Shown piece after piece: positions 41,774 through 51,286 of a DNA stretch of 64,000 bases. Numbering within the stretch: the stretch's first letter is position 1; the number at the start of each line of letters is the position of its first letter. Origin of the DNA: Rhizobium terrae (GTDB lineage: Bacteria; Pseudomonadota; Alphaproteobacteria; Rhizobiales; Rhizobiaceae); the NCBI RefSeq assembly GCF_003425685.1, contig NZ_QJKM01000014.1:62001-126000 (forward strand), written 5' to 3'. The notes beneath the pieces are model-generated. The model saw nothing but the letters and a program-made list of their open reading frames with translations, searched no databases and had not been told where the DNA came from. A program made the position numbers and the translations under genes.

Positions 41774-42945
41774 GCCCTCGCCAGTATGGCGGCCGCCGAG
41801 GCAAGGCCGCGGTCGTAGTTGATCATGCCGAAGCCGGAAACCAGGCCGAGCTTCGCGTCCTGCACCTGGCAGTCGCCCGCCGAACCGAGGAGCTGGCGCA
41901 TCGCTTCCGTAATGCCGAGATGTCCGCCGGCGGCACCTGCCTGCCCGACCGAAAGCTGGCCGCCGGAGGTATTGTGCGGCATCGAGCCGTCGACGGTGAA
42001 CGTATTCTGCCGCACGAATTCCGGACCCTCCCCCTTTTCGCAGAAGCCGAGATCCTCGAACTGCATCATCGAGATGACCGCATAATCGTCATAGGTCTCG
42101 ATGAAATCCATGTCGTCGGGCCTTGCGCCCGCCATGCCGTAGAGTTCGTCGCGGTCGACCACCCAACCGCCGCGCACCTGCACAGGATCCTCGCAAAAGG
42201 CATTATGCCGCTCGATCGCCGAAAGCAGCCGCACGAACGGCAGGCCGAGCGATTTGGCCGTCTCTTCCCGCATCACCAGAAACGCCTCCGCCCCGGCACA
42301 CGGCATGACGCAATCGAACAGGTGAAAGGGTGCTGCAATCGCCCGGGCCGACATGTACTGTTCCAGGGTCAGCGGCTTCTTCAGCAGCGCATGAGGATTT
42401 TTCATCGCATTGTCGCGCTGGGCGATGCAGAGCTTGCCGAAATCCTCGCGCGCCGCGCCATGGCGATCCATGTAGTGACGCGCAATCAATGCGAAACTGG
42501 CATTTGGTCCCCCGGCTCCGTAGGGGTAGGATGCGTCCTGAGCGAAACGGGAAAAGTTGGCAAGCGTCTTCCGAAACGTATCGACCTGATTGGTGTCGGC
42601 CGCAACGCAGGCGACGATATCCGCGTCCCCCGCCTGCACCGCCCGCGCTGCCCGGCGGATCGACACGATGCCCGAAGCGCCACCCATCGGCACATGATCG
42701 AGATGGCGCGGCGACAGTCCGAAATGCTGGGTCAAGGCAATGGCGCTGTCAGGCCCCATGGTGAAGCTCGACACGCAAAAACCATCGAAATCGCGGTGGC
42801 TGATGCCCGCACCCTCGGCCAATGCCCTGAGCGCCCTGCCCATCCACCAATGCGCGCGCTCGATGGAATAGCGCTGGTAGGGCACCGTCACCGGCACCGC
42901 CAGCACCACGCCGTCATAGCTCTGCCGCATGCGGGAAAAGGCCAT
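41770..42945 (-). CDS. Thiolase-like protein lacking the catalytic Cys
   Basis: 391 residues from the ATG at 42945; the frame is open further upstream but that part lies under the OsmC gene. It is of the SCP-x/lipid-transfer thiolase type. The position of the nucleophilic Cys reads PMGGASG (G89), and the GHPxGA motif reads GQAGAAG, so Cys and the second His are lost; YDDYAV replaces the HDAF-type motif. This pattern and the adjacent DUF35-like gene recall Ltp2-type retro-aldolases. It overlaps the DUF35-SDR gene by four or so bases. Confidence 0.85.
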   Translation of the reverse strand: MAFSRMRQSYDGVVLAVPVTVPYQRYSIERAHWWMGRALRALAEGAGISHRDFDGFCVSSFTMGPDSAIALTQHFGLSPRHLDHVPMGGASGIVSIRRAARAVQAGDADIVACVAADTNQVDTFRKTLANFSRFAQDASYPYGAGGPNASFALIARHYMDRHGAAREDFGKLCIAQRDNAMKNPHALLKKPLTLEQYMSARAIAAPFHLFDCVMPCAGAEAFLVMREETAKSLGLPFVRLLSAIERHNAFCEDPVQVRGGWVVDRDELYGMAGARPDDMDFIETYDDYAVISMMQFEDLGFCEKGEGPEFVRQNTFTVDGSMPHNTSGGQLSVGQAGAAGGHLGITEAMRQLLGSAGDCQVQDAKLGLVSGFGMINYDRGLASAAAILARA

Positions 42946-43370
42946 CAGGCGACCGTCAGCTTGACGTCGATATTGCCGCGCGTCGCGTTCGAATAGGGGC
43001 AGCGCTCGTGCGCACCCGCAACGATTTCCTCCGCTATCGCCCGCTCGACGCCCGGCAGGGAAGCCACGAGGTCGACGGCGAGCGCATAACCGACCGGCAC
43101 CGGACCGATGCCGACCTTGGCGGTGATCGACGTATCGTCCGGCAGCGCGATCTTCCTGTTGCGGGCGACGAGCTTCACCGCCCCGAGAAAGCAGGCCGCA
43201 TAACCGGCGGCGAAAAGCTGCTCCGGATTGGTGCCCTCGCCGCCCGGCCCGCCAAGCCCCTTCGGCACCGAAAGATTGACCGAAAAGCTGCCGTCGACGC
43301 TCTGGGCTTTCCCCTCGCGTCCACCATGCGCCACGACGGCCGTTTCGTAGAGGATCTTCTCCGGGATCAT
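42945..43370 (-). CDS. OsmC/Ohr family peroxiredoxin-like protein
   Basis: 141 residues from the ATG at 43370 (GGAGG five bases upstream). Both conserved cysteines are present, in AAGYAACFLGAV and in HERCPYSNATRG, as in organic hydroperoxide reductases. It reduces organic peroxides with thiol cofactors. It lies 71 bases after the CoA ligase stop and overlaps the thiolase-like start by one base. Confidence 0.9.
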   Translation of the reverse strand: MIPEKILYETAVVAHGGREGKAQSVDGSFSVNLSVPKGLGGPGGEGTNPEQLFAAGYAACFLGAVKLVARNRKIALPDDTSITAKVGIGPVPVGYALAVDLVASLPGVERAIAEEIVAGAHERCPYSNATRGNIDVKLTVA

Positions 43371-43441
43371 GCAAACCTCCATACAAGGAATTTAGCTTTT
43401 ATTTATCGTATATCATGAAACAAACTGACGCGACGGACGCG

Positions 43442-45055
43442 TCAGCCGGCCTTGCGGATCGAAACCTTGAGCTCCCGCAGGTCTACTGCCGAACCATCCT
43501 CGACGGCTTTCGCCGCCATGGCCTTGATTTCGCCGCGCTGCAGCTTTTGGGTGGAGCTCACCGGCAGCCTGTCGATAAAAGCCACGTAACCGGGAAGTTT
43601 GTGATAGGCGATATGGGCGCCTGCCGCCTCGATGATCTGCCTCGCCTTCTCGACCGGTTCGCCCGCTTTCGCCGCCTCGCTCTCGACGATGAAGGCGAAC
43701 ACTTCCTCGCCGCGCAGGTCGTCCGCCACCGGCGTCACCGCGGATGCTTTCACGCGCGGGTTCTTGGCAAGCGCCGCCTCGACCTCCAGCACCGCGATAT
43801 TCTCGCCGCTGCGGCGGACGATGCTCTTCTTGCGGTCGAAGAAATAGAGAAGTCCTTTTTCATCCGCATAAACGACATCGCCGGTATGGAACCAACCGCT
43901 TTCCCAGGCCTCCTCTGTCGCCTTTTCGTCCTTCAGGTAACCGCTGAAGAAACCGGCGCGCGGATTCGGCCCTTTTGCACGCACAAGAAGCTCGCCGGGT
44001 TTTCCCAATTCTGCATCATTGCCGGCGTCGTCCACGATGCGAAAATCCATGCCGGCACGCGGACGGCCGATGCAGCGCAGGCCCGGCGTATATTCGTCCG
44101 CCGCGGTAGTGGTGACGGCCCGGCCGCCGGTTTCGGTCATCGCCCAGGCTTCGACGATCGGGATGCGGTAACGTTCCTCGAACTCGATTTTGTGCCGCGC
44201 ATCGACGCCCGGCCCCAACGCGAACCTCACCCGGTGCGCCCGCTCCGCCTCGATGACGGGAAGCTGCAGCAGGATCGCCGGAATGACGCCCAGGCAATGG
44301 ACGATCGTCGCACCGGAATCGGCGACCGAAGCCCACCAGGAACTCGAATGGAATCGGTCGAGCGGCACGATCGCCCCGCCTGCCATGATCATGCCGACGG
44401 CGGTGCAGCCGAGCGCATTCATGTGGAACATCGGCAGCGGCGTCAGCGCCACCTCCTTGCCTTCGTCCATCTCCGCGATGCCGCCCTGGGTCGTGTACCA
44501 CTCGGCAACGGTAACGAAGTAGAGGTTCGAAAGGATGCAGCCTTTCGGTTTACCGGTGCTGCCCGAGGTAAACAGCAGCGCGCATTCGGCGTCCGGCCCG
44601 CCAGCGCACGCTTCACGGGCTTCCGGGCATGCCGGAATCTCGTCGCCGACCGCGATCACCTTCACCATGTCCGGCCTGATGTCGCGAAGCTCGTCCAACC
44701 GCTCCGGGATCACCACCATCAGCGGCGCCTCGGACATATCGAGCTGGAAGAGCAGTTCGTCGCGACGCAGGTCCGGGTTGATCGGCACGATCGACACGCC
44801 GATCGCGTTCAGCGCCAGCCAATGGTCGAAGAATTGCGGCCGGTTTTCGAGCAGCAATGCCACCCGTGCGCCGACACCGTATCCGGCCTCCGCAAACTTC
44901 TGTTTCAACAGACCCACGCGCGCGAAAACCTCGCCATAACTGTAGCGAAACCCCTCCGGTGCATAAGCAAGCTTCGCGCTCTTCGGCGCGATCAGCATCG
45001 GCGCTTCCGGCCTTTTCAACGCCTGATGTTCGAAGAGCAGATAGGGAGAATGCAT
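43442..45055 (-). CDS. AMP-forming acyl/aryl-CoA ligase
   Basis: 537 residues. The AMP-binding motif LLFTSGSTGKPKG, A5 WAMTETGG, A7 SGWFHTGDV and A8 FFDRKKSIVRRSGEN are all intact; the C-terminal Lys is in SSTQKLQRGEI. It activates a carboxylic acid to its CoA thioester with ATP. GAGGACAAGACG precedes the ATG, ten bases after the SRPBCC stop. It supplies the CoA substrate for the thiolase-like/OB-SDR pair downstream. Similar to crotonobetaine/caiC-type and aryl ligases; substrate unresolved. Confidence 0.92.
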   Translation of the reverse strand: MHSPYLLFEHQALKRPEAPMLIAPKSAKLAYAPEGFRYSYGEVFARVGLLKQKFAEAGYGVGARVALLLENRPQFFDHWLALNAIGVSIVPINPDLRRDELLFQLDMSEAPLMVVIPERLDELRDIRPDMVKVIAVGDEIPACPEAREACAGGPDAECALLFTSGSTGKPKGCILSNLYFVTVAEWYTTQGGIAEMDEGKEVALTPLPMFHMNALGCTAVGMIMAGGAIVPLDRFHSSSWWASVADSGATIVHCLGVIPAILLQLPVIEAERAHRVRFALGPGVDARHKIEFEERYRIPIVEAWAMTETGGRAVTTTAADEYTPGLRCIGRPRAGMDFRIVDDAGNDAELGKPGELLVRAKGPNPRAGFFSGYLKDEKATEEAWESGWFHTGDVVYADEKGLLYFFDRKKSIVRRSGENIAVLEVEAALAKNPRVKASAVTPVADDLRGEEVFAFIVESEAAKAGEPVEKARQIIEAAGAHIAYHKLPGYVAFIDRLPVSSTQKLQRGEIKAMAAKAVEDGSAVDLRELKVSIRKAG

Positions 45056-45065
45056 CGTCTTGTCC

Positions 45066-45494
45066 TCAAGCTCGCTCCAGCAGGCCTTTGATCAAAAACA
45101 TCTCGGCCTCGTGAATCGTGCCGAACTGGACCCATTCCGCATCCGTCTGGCTCTCCAGCCGCCAGGTCAGCAGCGTCACCACGCACTTATCCCGCCCCAT
45201 ACGAAGAAGCGCGCCGGGAATGACCCGAGACATGTTGCGGAATTGCATGGTCTCCTTCGACCCGCCAACCTCGTAGTCCACCTGAAGGCGAGCGCGATCC
45301 ACATTGAGGCGCACGAACGTCTGCTTCCCGGTGAAGGTGGACGTGCCGCAGAACAGGCCGGGCTCCACCTCAGTACGATTGAGGCTGCCCCAGGCCCACT
45401 GGCCTTGCTTCAACCCGTCGGACATCAGTTCGAAGGCGGCCTCCGCAGGGCGCTCCACCATGATGCTGCTTGAATGGCAATGCGGATCGATCAT
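45066..45494 (-). CDS. SRPBCC-like small protein
   Basis: 142 residues from the ATG at 45494 (GGAGG seven bases upstream). The sequence begins with HCHSSSIMVERPAEAAFELMSDG, whose second half resembles the start of SRPBCC/START-type ligand-binding domains (VERPAEAAFELMSD). No catalytic motif is seen. First gene of the CoA ligase operon; a GGCTT-like element lies 48 bases upstream. It may bind an aromatic or acyl ligand. Confidence 0.65.
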   Translation of the reverse strand: MIDPHCHSSSIMVERPAEAAFELMSDGLKQGQWAWGSLNRTEVEPGLFCGTSTFTGKQTFVRLNVDRARLQVDYEVGGSKETMQFRNMSRVIPGALLRMGRDKCVVTLLTWRLESQTDAEWVQFGTIHEAEMFLIKGLLERA

Positions 45495-45541
45495 GAGCAT
45501 CCCTCCTTCAGTCCTTTTGGGTCGCAATTTTCAAAAGGCAT

Positions 45542-45553
45542 TTTAAGTGTAAA
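45542..45553. promoter_or_regulatory. TTTAAGTGTAAA element
   Basis: Near-palindrome with flanking TTTTA/TAAAA arms, 48 bases before the SRPBCC gene; a weaker match to the GGCTT family because the core is AGTGT. Confidence 0.35.
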
Positions 45554-45719
45554 ATAATGGGAAAGAACGTCAACGTCTTTTTGCGAGACGCCTCCGCGCG
45601 AATACTCGTTTTCCGACGGATGAATATCGAGCTTTCAACCTGAAGAGCAAAAAATCCCCATATTTACGGCTTTTTCGCAGGAGCAGTTCCGAGAATCTCA
45701 ATTTCCCGCTCTCAATAAT

Positions 45720-45731
45720 TTTAGGCTTGAA
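45720..45731. promoter_or_regulatory. TTTAGGCTTGAA element
   Basis: Differs from the 35582 site at one base; 163 bases before the binding-protein gene. Probable operator of the same regulator. Confidence 0.45.
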
Positions 45732-45893
45732 GTAATCTATACCTCGTTCTACGATCCCCTCAATTGTCAAGGGGACGACCGCAAAAGCGGTTCAAAACAA
45801 AATCGAAGCTCCTGGCAGGATTGCAGGCTTGCGTTTCACCAACCGCCGCAAGCCCGTCGGCCGCAATCGACGGGCAGAACCAGAGGGATCGTC

Positions 45894-47429
45894 ATGACTT
45901 TTGAAATCGACCGCAGAAATCTCCTGCAGATGCTCGGCCTTGCCGCGGTCAGCGGCTCCGCGCTTTCGCAGGCCACCTTCGCTTTTGCCGCAGATACGGA
46001 CAGCGTCACCATCGGCTGGCCGTCGGACGTGCCGTCCTGGGATCCGAACCTGCGTTTCGTCCCGGATGCGCAGCCGATCTTCAAGCTGGTCTTCGACCAG
46101 CCTCTGGATCAGGCGCCGGACCTGAAGCTGATCGGCAATCTCATCACCAAATGGGAATTGAAGCCGGACGGCCTCTCGATGCCTTTCGAGATCCGCAGCG
46201 ACGTGAAGTTCCACAACGGCGATCCGATGACGATGGAGGACTTCAAATACACCTTCGTCGACCGCGTGAAGTCCGGCCTCAAGCTCGACATCGCCAATTC
46301 CTGGCGGACCCTGACCGACATCGAGATCACCTCGCCGACCTCTGGCGTCATGAAGTTTTCCGCGGCGACCCCGACCGCTCCTCAATGGCTCGCATTCCTT
46401 GGCAGCTATCTCGTTCCGAAGAAATATATCGAATCCGTCGGCCCGGAGGAATTCGCCAAGAAGCCGGTCGGAACCGGCCCATACAAGCTGGTCGACTACC
46501 AGATGAACTCCCGCATCGTGCTGGAGCGCAACGACACCTATTTCGGACCTAAGCCGAAGATCAAGCGCGTCACCATCGACATCATCAAGGATCCGTCGGC
46601 CCGCACCGCCGCCATTCAGTCGGGCCAGGTCGATCTGACGGTCAACATCCCGGTCCGCGAAGCCGAGCGCCTCGGCAAGACCGACGGCCTGACCGCGGAG
46701 ATCAACCCGTTCACCCGCCTGATCCTCCTGCAAATGCGCAATGACAAGGGCTTTGCCGACATGGCAGTGCGCCTCGCCGCCCATCACGCGATCGACAAGG
46801 CGGCTCTTTCCAAGGCTTTTTACGGTGGTGCGGCCGTGCCGCTTTCCATCCCGGCCACGCCCGGCACGCCAGGCTACCTGCCGGACTACAAGTTCGCCTA
46901 CGATCCGGAACTTTCCAAGAAGCTGCTCAAGGATGCCGGCTATACGGCCGAAAAGCCAGCCACATTCACGCTCGCCTCGACCAACGGCCAGTTTCCGAGC
47001 GATTTCGACATCGCCCGCGCACTCGTGCAGATGTGGCAGAAGGTCGGGTTGAAGGTCGAACTGCAGCAGATCGAATATTCCAAGTATTTCGAACTGAACC
47101 GCGGCGGCCAGCTGCCGGAAGCCACCCTCTACAGCTTCGACAACGCCACCGGCGACCCGGAAATCTTCTCCGGCTATCTCATGAACCCGAAAATGCCGTT
47201 CGGAGCCTGGAAAGGCATGGAGATCGGCGACAAGATCCTCAAGCTCTTCGTCGAACCGGTCTACGAAAAGCGCATCGCGGGTTACAAGGACGTCGCCAAG
47301 GAAGCGGTCGAAACCGGCGCCAACATTCCGATCCTGCAGAGCGTCCAGACGCTGGTCCGCAAGAAGAGCCTCAGCTACGTCAAATATGGCAACGCCTGGG
47401 TTCTGGCCAATACCATGTCGTGGTCCTGA
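45894..47429 (+). CDS. Family 5 extracellular solute-binding protein
   Basis: 511 residues. R7-R8 in DRRNLLQMLGLAAVSG, followed by a hydrophobic run and AFAA, indicates Tat-type export. The SBP_bac_5 domain shows IRSDVKFHNGDPMTMEDFKY and GTGPYKLVDY. GAGGGATCGTC precedes the ATG. First gene of a second peptide-type ABC operon (SBP-permease-permease-fused ATPase) divergent from the CoA ligase operon, so it may import the ligase substrate. Confidence 0.92.
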   Translation: MTFEIDRRNLLQMLGLAAVSGSALSQATFAFAADTDSVTIGWPSDVPSWDPNLRFVPDAQPIFKLVFDQPLDQAPDLKLIGNLITKWELKPDGLSMPFEIRSDVKFHNGDPMTMEDFKYTFVDRVKSGLKLDIANSWRTLTDIEITSPTSGVMKFSAATPTAPQWLAFLGSYLVPKKYIESVGPEEFAKKPVGTGPYKLVDYQMNSRIVLERNDTYFGPKPKIKRVTIDIIKDPSARTAAIQSGQVDLTVNIPVREAERLGKTDGLTAEINPFTRLILLQMRNDKGFADMAVRLAAHHAIDKAALSKAFYGGAAVPLSIPATPGTPGYLPDYKFAYDPELSKKLLKDAGYTAEKPATFTLASTNGQFPSDFDIARALVQMWQKVGLKVELQQIEYSKYFELNRGGQLPEATLYSFDNATGDPEIFSGYLMNPKMPFGAWKGMEIGDKILKLFVEPVYEKRIAGYKDVAKEAVETGANIPILQSVQTLVRKKSLSYVKYGNAWVLANTMSWS

Positions 47430-47454
47430 TGCCACTCTGACCCAAATCGTTCCA

Positions 47455-47474
47455 GGGTCCGGCCTGCCGGGCCC
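47455..47474 (+). terminator. Attenuating hairpin after the binding-protein gene
   Basis: GGGTCCGGC pairs with GCCGGGCCC (one G-U pair) around a short loop and is followed by CTTTCCC. It lies between binding protein and first permease, as in the other transporter operon. Confidence 0.45.
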
Positions 47475-47500
47475 CTTTCCCTGACATTTCAATACGGGGC

Positions 47501-48523
47501 ATGCGCATGTTTGCGACCATTGCCAAGCTGTTGGTAAAGCGCGTGCTGACCGCGATACCGATCCTGCTCGTTGTTTCCGCGCTTCTCTTCTGCATCCTGC
47601 GCGTCCTGCCGGTCGATCCGGCGGCGATGTCGCTGCCGCCGAATGCGACGGTCCAGGAAGTCGAGGCCATGCGCAAGGAAATGGGTCTCGACCGGCCGAT
47701 CTATGAACAATACGGCATCTGGCTCGGCAAGCTGCTGCAGGGCGATATCGGCCGTTCCATCCATTTTCGCCAGGACGTGACATCGCTGATCGGTACGACC
47801 TTGCCTGCCACGGTCGAACTCGCCGTCATCGCCATGATGGTCGCCACCGTCTTCGGCCTCGCCGGTGGCCTCTTCCTCTTCTACGTGCGCGGTACGCGCG
47901 CCGAAGCGGTCATGGATTTCGTTTCCATCCTGCTGCTGTCGTTGCCGGAATTCCTCTGGAGCCTTTTCCTGCTGCTGATCTTCGGCGTCTTCTTCGAGGT
48001 GCTGCCCTTCACCGGGCGCCTGAGCCCCGGTTTCGAGCGTCCCGTGGTCACCGGCTTCCTGCTGCTGGACAGCCTGATTACCGGCAACATCTCGACGTTT
48101 TTCAACGCGCTGGAGCACATGATCCTGCCCTGCCTGGCGCTCGGCATCGCGCTGTCGCCGTCGCTAATGCGGGTGCTGCGCTCCAGCCTGCTCGACGTAT
48201 ATCAGGACGATTACATCCAGCAGGCGCGACTGCGCGGCCTGTCCGAAAAACGCATCCTGGTTCGCCATGGGCTGAAGAACGCCATCCTGCCGACATTGAG
48301 CCTCATGGGTGTGCAGTTCGGTTTCCTGTTCGGCGGCACGCTCCTGGTCGAGATCATCTATTCTTATCCGGGCATGGGCAACCTCATGGTCGACGCGATC
48401 CGCAATGCGGACCTCCCGATCATCCAGGGTGCGGGGCTGACCTATTGTATCGCCGTGCTGGTGATCAGCATCGCGGTCGACAGCCTGTACCTGATCCTCA
48501 ACCCGAAACTGAGGGCGCGTTGA
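47501..48523 (+). CDS. Peptide-type ABC transporter permease (DppB class)
   Basis: 340 residues with six membrane helices. GLDRPIYEQYGIWL and GDIGRSIHFRQDV match the family, and the coupling loop includes ARLRGLSEKRILVRHGLKNA (shown by its core LRGLSEKRIL). It joins the downstream permease to form the channel; the next gene starts one base after its stop. Confidence 0.9.
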   Translation: MRMFATIAKLLVKRVLTAIPILLVVSALLFCILRVLPVDPAAMSLPPNATVQEVEAMRKEMGLDRPIYEQYGIWLGKLLQGDIGRSIHFRQDVTSLIGTTLPATVELAVIAMMVATVFGLAGGLFLFYVRGTRAEAVMDFVSILLLSLPEFLWSLFLLLIFGVFFEVLPFTGRLSPGFERPVVTGFLLLDSLITGNISTFFNALEHMILPCLALGIALSPSLMRVLRSSLLDVYQDDYIQQARLRGLSEKRILVRHGLKNAILPTLSLMGVQFGFLFGGTLLVEIIYSYPGMGNLMVDAIRNADLPIIQGAGLTYCIAVLVISIAVDSLYLILNPKLRAR

Positions 48524-48524
48524 C

Positions 48525-49400
48525 ATGGCGAGCTTCGAAGGAAAACGACCGCTTCCGCTCTGGCTGAGATCCGGCCGCGTCCAGACAGGCCTTGTCATCA
48601 TCTTCATCCTCGGCATCTGCGCGATCTTCGCGCCCTATCTTGCGCCGAACGATCCGAACGAGCAGAACCTTCTCGCCATCCTGACCCCACCCGCCTGGGC
48701 AGACGGCGGCGACCCGATGTTCCCTCTCGGCACCGACAGTCTCGGACGCTGCGTGCTCTCCCGTCTCATCTTCGGCGCCCGCGTTGCTTTGACCGTCGCT
48801 TTCACAGCCTCGGTCGGCGCGATGCTCATCGGCGCCTTCTTCGCTCACGTCGCCGGCTATTTCGGCGGCTGGATCGACTGGCTGATCGGCCGCGTGGTCG
48901 AGATCTGGCTTTCCTTCCCGCCGGTCATCCTCTCGCTCATCCTCATGGTCGGCCTCGGTACCGGCCTGCGCAATGTCGTGCTGGCGATTATCCTCGTCGA
49001 TTGGACGCGCTTCTGCCGCGTCCTCAGAAGCGAGGTGATCGTGCTGCGGCGACGCGACTACGTTTCGGCCGCTCAACTCGTCGGCTTCTCGCACTGGCGC
49101 ACCGTCACCCGCGAAATCCTGCCAGGTACTTTGCCGCTGCTGATCACCCTCATGAGCCTCGAAATGGGCGTCGCCGTGATCGTCGAAGCAATCCTGTCCT
49201 TCGTCGGCATGAGCGTCAGCTCGGAAACCGCCGCCTGGGGCCAGATGATCGCCGACGCGCGCCAGAATATCTATGAGGCGCCCTTCAACCTGATCGCACC
49301 GATCGGAGCGATTTTCTTCGCGGTCTTTGGCTTCAACATTCTGGGCGACGGACTGCGCCGCACGCTCGACACACGCCTGACGCAGACGGAGCGCACCTGA
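48525..49400 (+). CDS. Peptide-type ABC transporter permease (DppC class)
   Basis: 291 residues, six membrane helices. FPLGTDSLGRCVLSRLIFG is the DppC signature, and AAQLVGFSHWRTVTREILPG is the coupling loop. It is separated from both neighbours by a single base, so the operon is tightly coupled. Confidence 0.9.
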   Translation: MASFEGKRPLPLWLRSGRVQTGLVIIFILGICAIFAPYLAPNDPNEQNLLAILTPPAWADGGDPMFPLGTDSLGRCVLSRLIFGARVALTVAFTASVGAMLIGAFFAHVAGYFGGWIDWLIGRVVEIWLSFPPVILSLILMVGLGTGLRNVVLAIILVDWTRFCRVLRSEVIVLRRRDYVSAAQLVGFSHWRTVTREILPGTLPLLITLMSLEMGVAVIVEAILSFVGMSVSSETAAWGQMIADARQNIYEAPFNLIAPIGAIFFAVFGFNILGDGLRRTLDTRLTQTERT

Positions 49401-49401
49401 C

Positions 49402-51264
49402 ATGGCGAACCCTATTCTCTCCGCACAGGGCCTCTGCGTCGAATCTGTCGGCGGCGCGGAAAGCTTTCCGGTCCTGACGGACCTCAACTTTTCGCTCGAA
49501 CCGGGCAAGATCCTCGGCCTCGTGGGTGAATCCGGCGCCGGCAAGTCCATGATCGGCCGCACCATTTCGCAATATCTGCCAAAAGGTTTTACGGTCACCA
49601 GGGGCATGTTGAAATTCGACGGCGAAGACCTGGTTGGCATGGTGCCCGAGCGACGCCGCAACTTGCTAGGCCGCGAGATTGCCTTCATTCCGCAGGAACC
49701 GCTCTCCGGCTTGAACCCCGTGCTCAGCGTCGGCCAGCAGATGAAGGAACATCTGGCCCGCATCGGACTTGCTTCCGGCGAAAACTGGCGCCAACGGGCA
49801 TTGAAGGAATTCGAGGCCGTCCACCTGCCGCATGGTGCCGCGCTGCTCGACAAATATCCGCACCAGCTTTCCGGCGGCATGTGCCAGCGCATCCTGATCG
49901 CCATGGCTTTCGCCAGCCGTCCGCGGCTGCTGATTGCCGATGAACCGACCACGGCGCTCGACGTGACGATCCAGGCACGCATCGTCAAGCTGATTGCCGA
50001 GATGCAAAAGCGCGACGGCACGGCGGTGATCTTCATCACCCACGATCTCCGCCTTGCATCGCAGATCAGCGACGAAATCATGGTGCTTTATGCCGGCCGG
50101 CCGGCCGAACGCGGTCCTGCCAAGCAGCTCTTTTCCGCGCCGGCACACCCCTACACGCGCTGTCTGCAGCTTGCCAACCCGACGATCACCGGACCGCGCC
50201 GCGGCCTCTTCATCCTGCCGGAACGCATGCCGGGCCTGCGCGTGCTGAAGGAGCTGAAGGGTTGCCGTTTTGCCTCCCGCTGTCCGAATGCAATCGAAGC
50301 CTGCACACAAGCCGAACCGCCGCTCGCGGAAATCGGCGCGAACCACATAGCAGCCTGCATTCGCACGGAGAAAACGCCGGAGATCGTACCGCCCCGGCTC
50401 GCCCCCGGTCGCGAGTCTTCTTCGGCCAAGATCCATCTCTGCGGCGAGAAACTTACCAAATCCTATACCACGGCCTGGAGCCCTTTTGCTCTGCGTACGA
50501 GTTTCAAGGCGGTCAACAGCGTCGATTTCACGCTCGGCGAAGGCGAGTTTGTCGGCATCGTCGGCGAGAGCGGCAGCGGCAAGAGTTCGCTGGCGCGCCT
50601 CGTCGTCGGCCTCGACACGCCGACGGAAGGCCAGATCACCCTTGCCGGCCGCGACGTGACCGCCAACGGCAATTCGGAAAGGGCCTACCGCCGCGACTAT
50701 ATCCAAATGGTTTTTCAGGACCCGCAATCGGCGCTCAATCCGCGCCGGCGGATCGGCAGCATCGTCACTCAGGCAAATGAGGCAAGCGGCCTTCACAGCA
50801 GCACTCAGGAGCGCATGGACCGCGCCGCCGAACTGCTGAAAGAAATCGGCCTGCCGCCCGATGCGGCGATGCGCTTTCCATCGCAGCTTTCCGGCGGTCA
50901 GAAGCAGCGCGTCAATATTGCCCGCGCGCTCTGCACCCTGCCGAAGATCCTGGTTGCCGATGAGATCGTCTCCGGCCTTGACGTCTCGGTTCAAGCCCAG
51001 CTTCTCGACCTGCTGTTGAAGCTGCGCGACGAGCACGGTTTTTCGATGCTGTTCATCAGCCACGACCTCTCGGTCGTCCGTTATCTCTGCGATCGGGTCA
51101 TGGTCATGTATCGCGGGAAAGTCGTCGAGAGCGGAAAGACGGAAGCGGTCTTCGCCGACCCGCAGCACGCATACACCCGTAGCCTGCTTGCCGCCGTGCC
51201 GCCGGATGACGTCAACATGGACTGGTCGCCCGTTCTGGCGGAGGCCGGATATCAGGTGGAATGA
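49402..51264 (+). CDS. Fused OppD-OppF-type ABC ATPase
   Basis: 620 residues with two ATPase halves. First half: Walker A GESGAGKS, signature LSGGMCQR, Walker B LLIADEPTTALD, then the CRFASRC cysteine region. Second half (from about 355): GESGSGKSS, LSGGQKQR, Walker B ILVADEIVSGLD. One polypeptide thus replaces the two ATPases of the other transporter operon. Last gene of the operon. Confidence 0.93.
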   Translation: MANPILSAQGLCVESVGGAESFPVLTDLNFSLEPGKILGLVGESGAGKSMIGRTISQYLPKGFTVTRGMLKFDGEDLVGMVPERRRNLLGREIAFIPQEPLSGLNPVLSVGQQMKEHLARIGLASGENWRQRALKEFEAVHLPHGAALLDKYPHQLSGGMCQRILIAMAFASRPRLLIADEPTTALDVTIQARIVKLIAEMQKRDGTAVIFITHDLRLASQISDEIMVLYAGRPAERGPAKQLFSAPAHPYTRCLQLANPTITGPRRGLFILPERMPGLRVLKELKGCRFASRCPNAIEACTQAEPPLAEIGANHIAACIRTEKTPEIVPPRLAPGRESSSAKIHLCGEKLTKSYTTAWSPFALRTSFKAVNSVDFTLGEGEFVGIVGESGSGKSSLARLVVGLDTPTEGQITLAGRDVTANGNSERAYRRDYIQMVFQDPQSALNPRRRIGSIVTQANEASGLHSSTQERMDRAAELLKEIGLPPDAAMRFPSQLSGGQKQRVNIARALCTLPKILVADEIVSGLDVSVQAQLLDLLLKLRDEHGFSMLFISHDLSVVRYLCDRVMVMYRGKVVESGKTEAVFADPQHAYTRSLLAAVPPDDVNMDWSPVLAEAGYQVE

Positions 51265-51286
51265 CGACCGTTGCCATGATCGGAGA

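Larger units (their letters stand above)
45495..45893. other. 399-base AT-rich divergent region
   Basis: Shared upstream region of the SRPBCC/CoA ligase operon and the peptide transporter operon. It holds GGCTT-type elements at 45542 and 45720. It is clearly richer in AT than its surroundings. A 66-codon open frame from a TTG on the minus strand (45570-45770) lacks a ribosome site and is not accepted as a gene. Confidence 0.6.

Noticed and set aside
42946..43386. N-terminal extension of the thiolase-like protein
   Set aside because: It overlaps the complete OsmC gene in another frame; the ATG at 42945 gives normal thiolase length.
45570..45770. 66-codon open frame on the minus strand in an AT-rich intergenic region
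   Set aside because: It starts at TTG, has no ribosome site, shows no family resemblance and overlaps the GGCTT element at 45720.
48498..50081. 527-codon open frame on the minus strand
   Set aside because: Antisense to the DppC-type permease and the ATPase; Arg/Ser/Asp-rich without domain signals.
49666..51168. 500-codon open frame on the minus strand
   Set aside because: Antisense to the fused ABC ATPase, whose Walker and signature motifs are intact on the plus strand.
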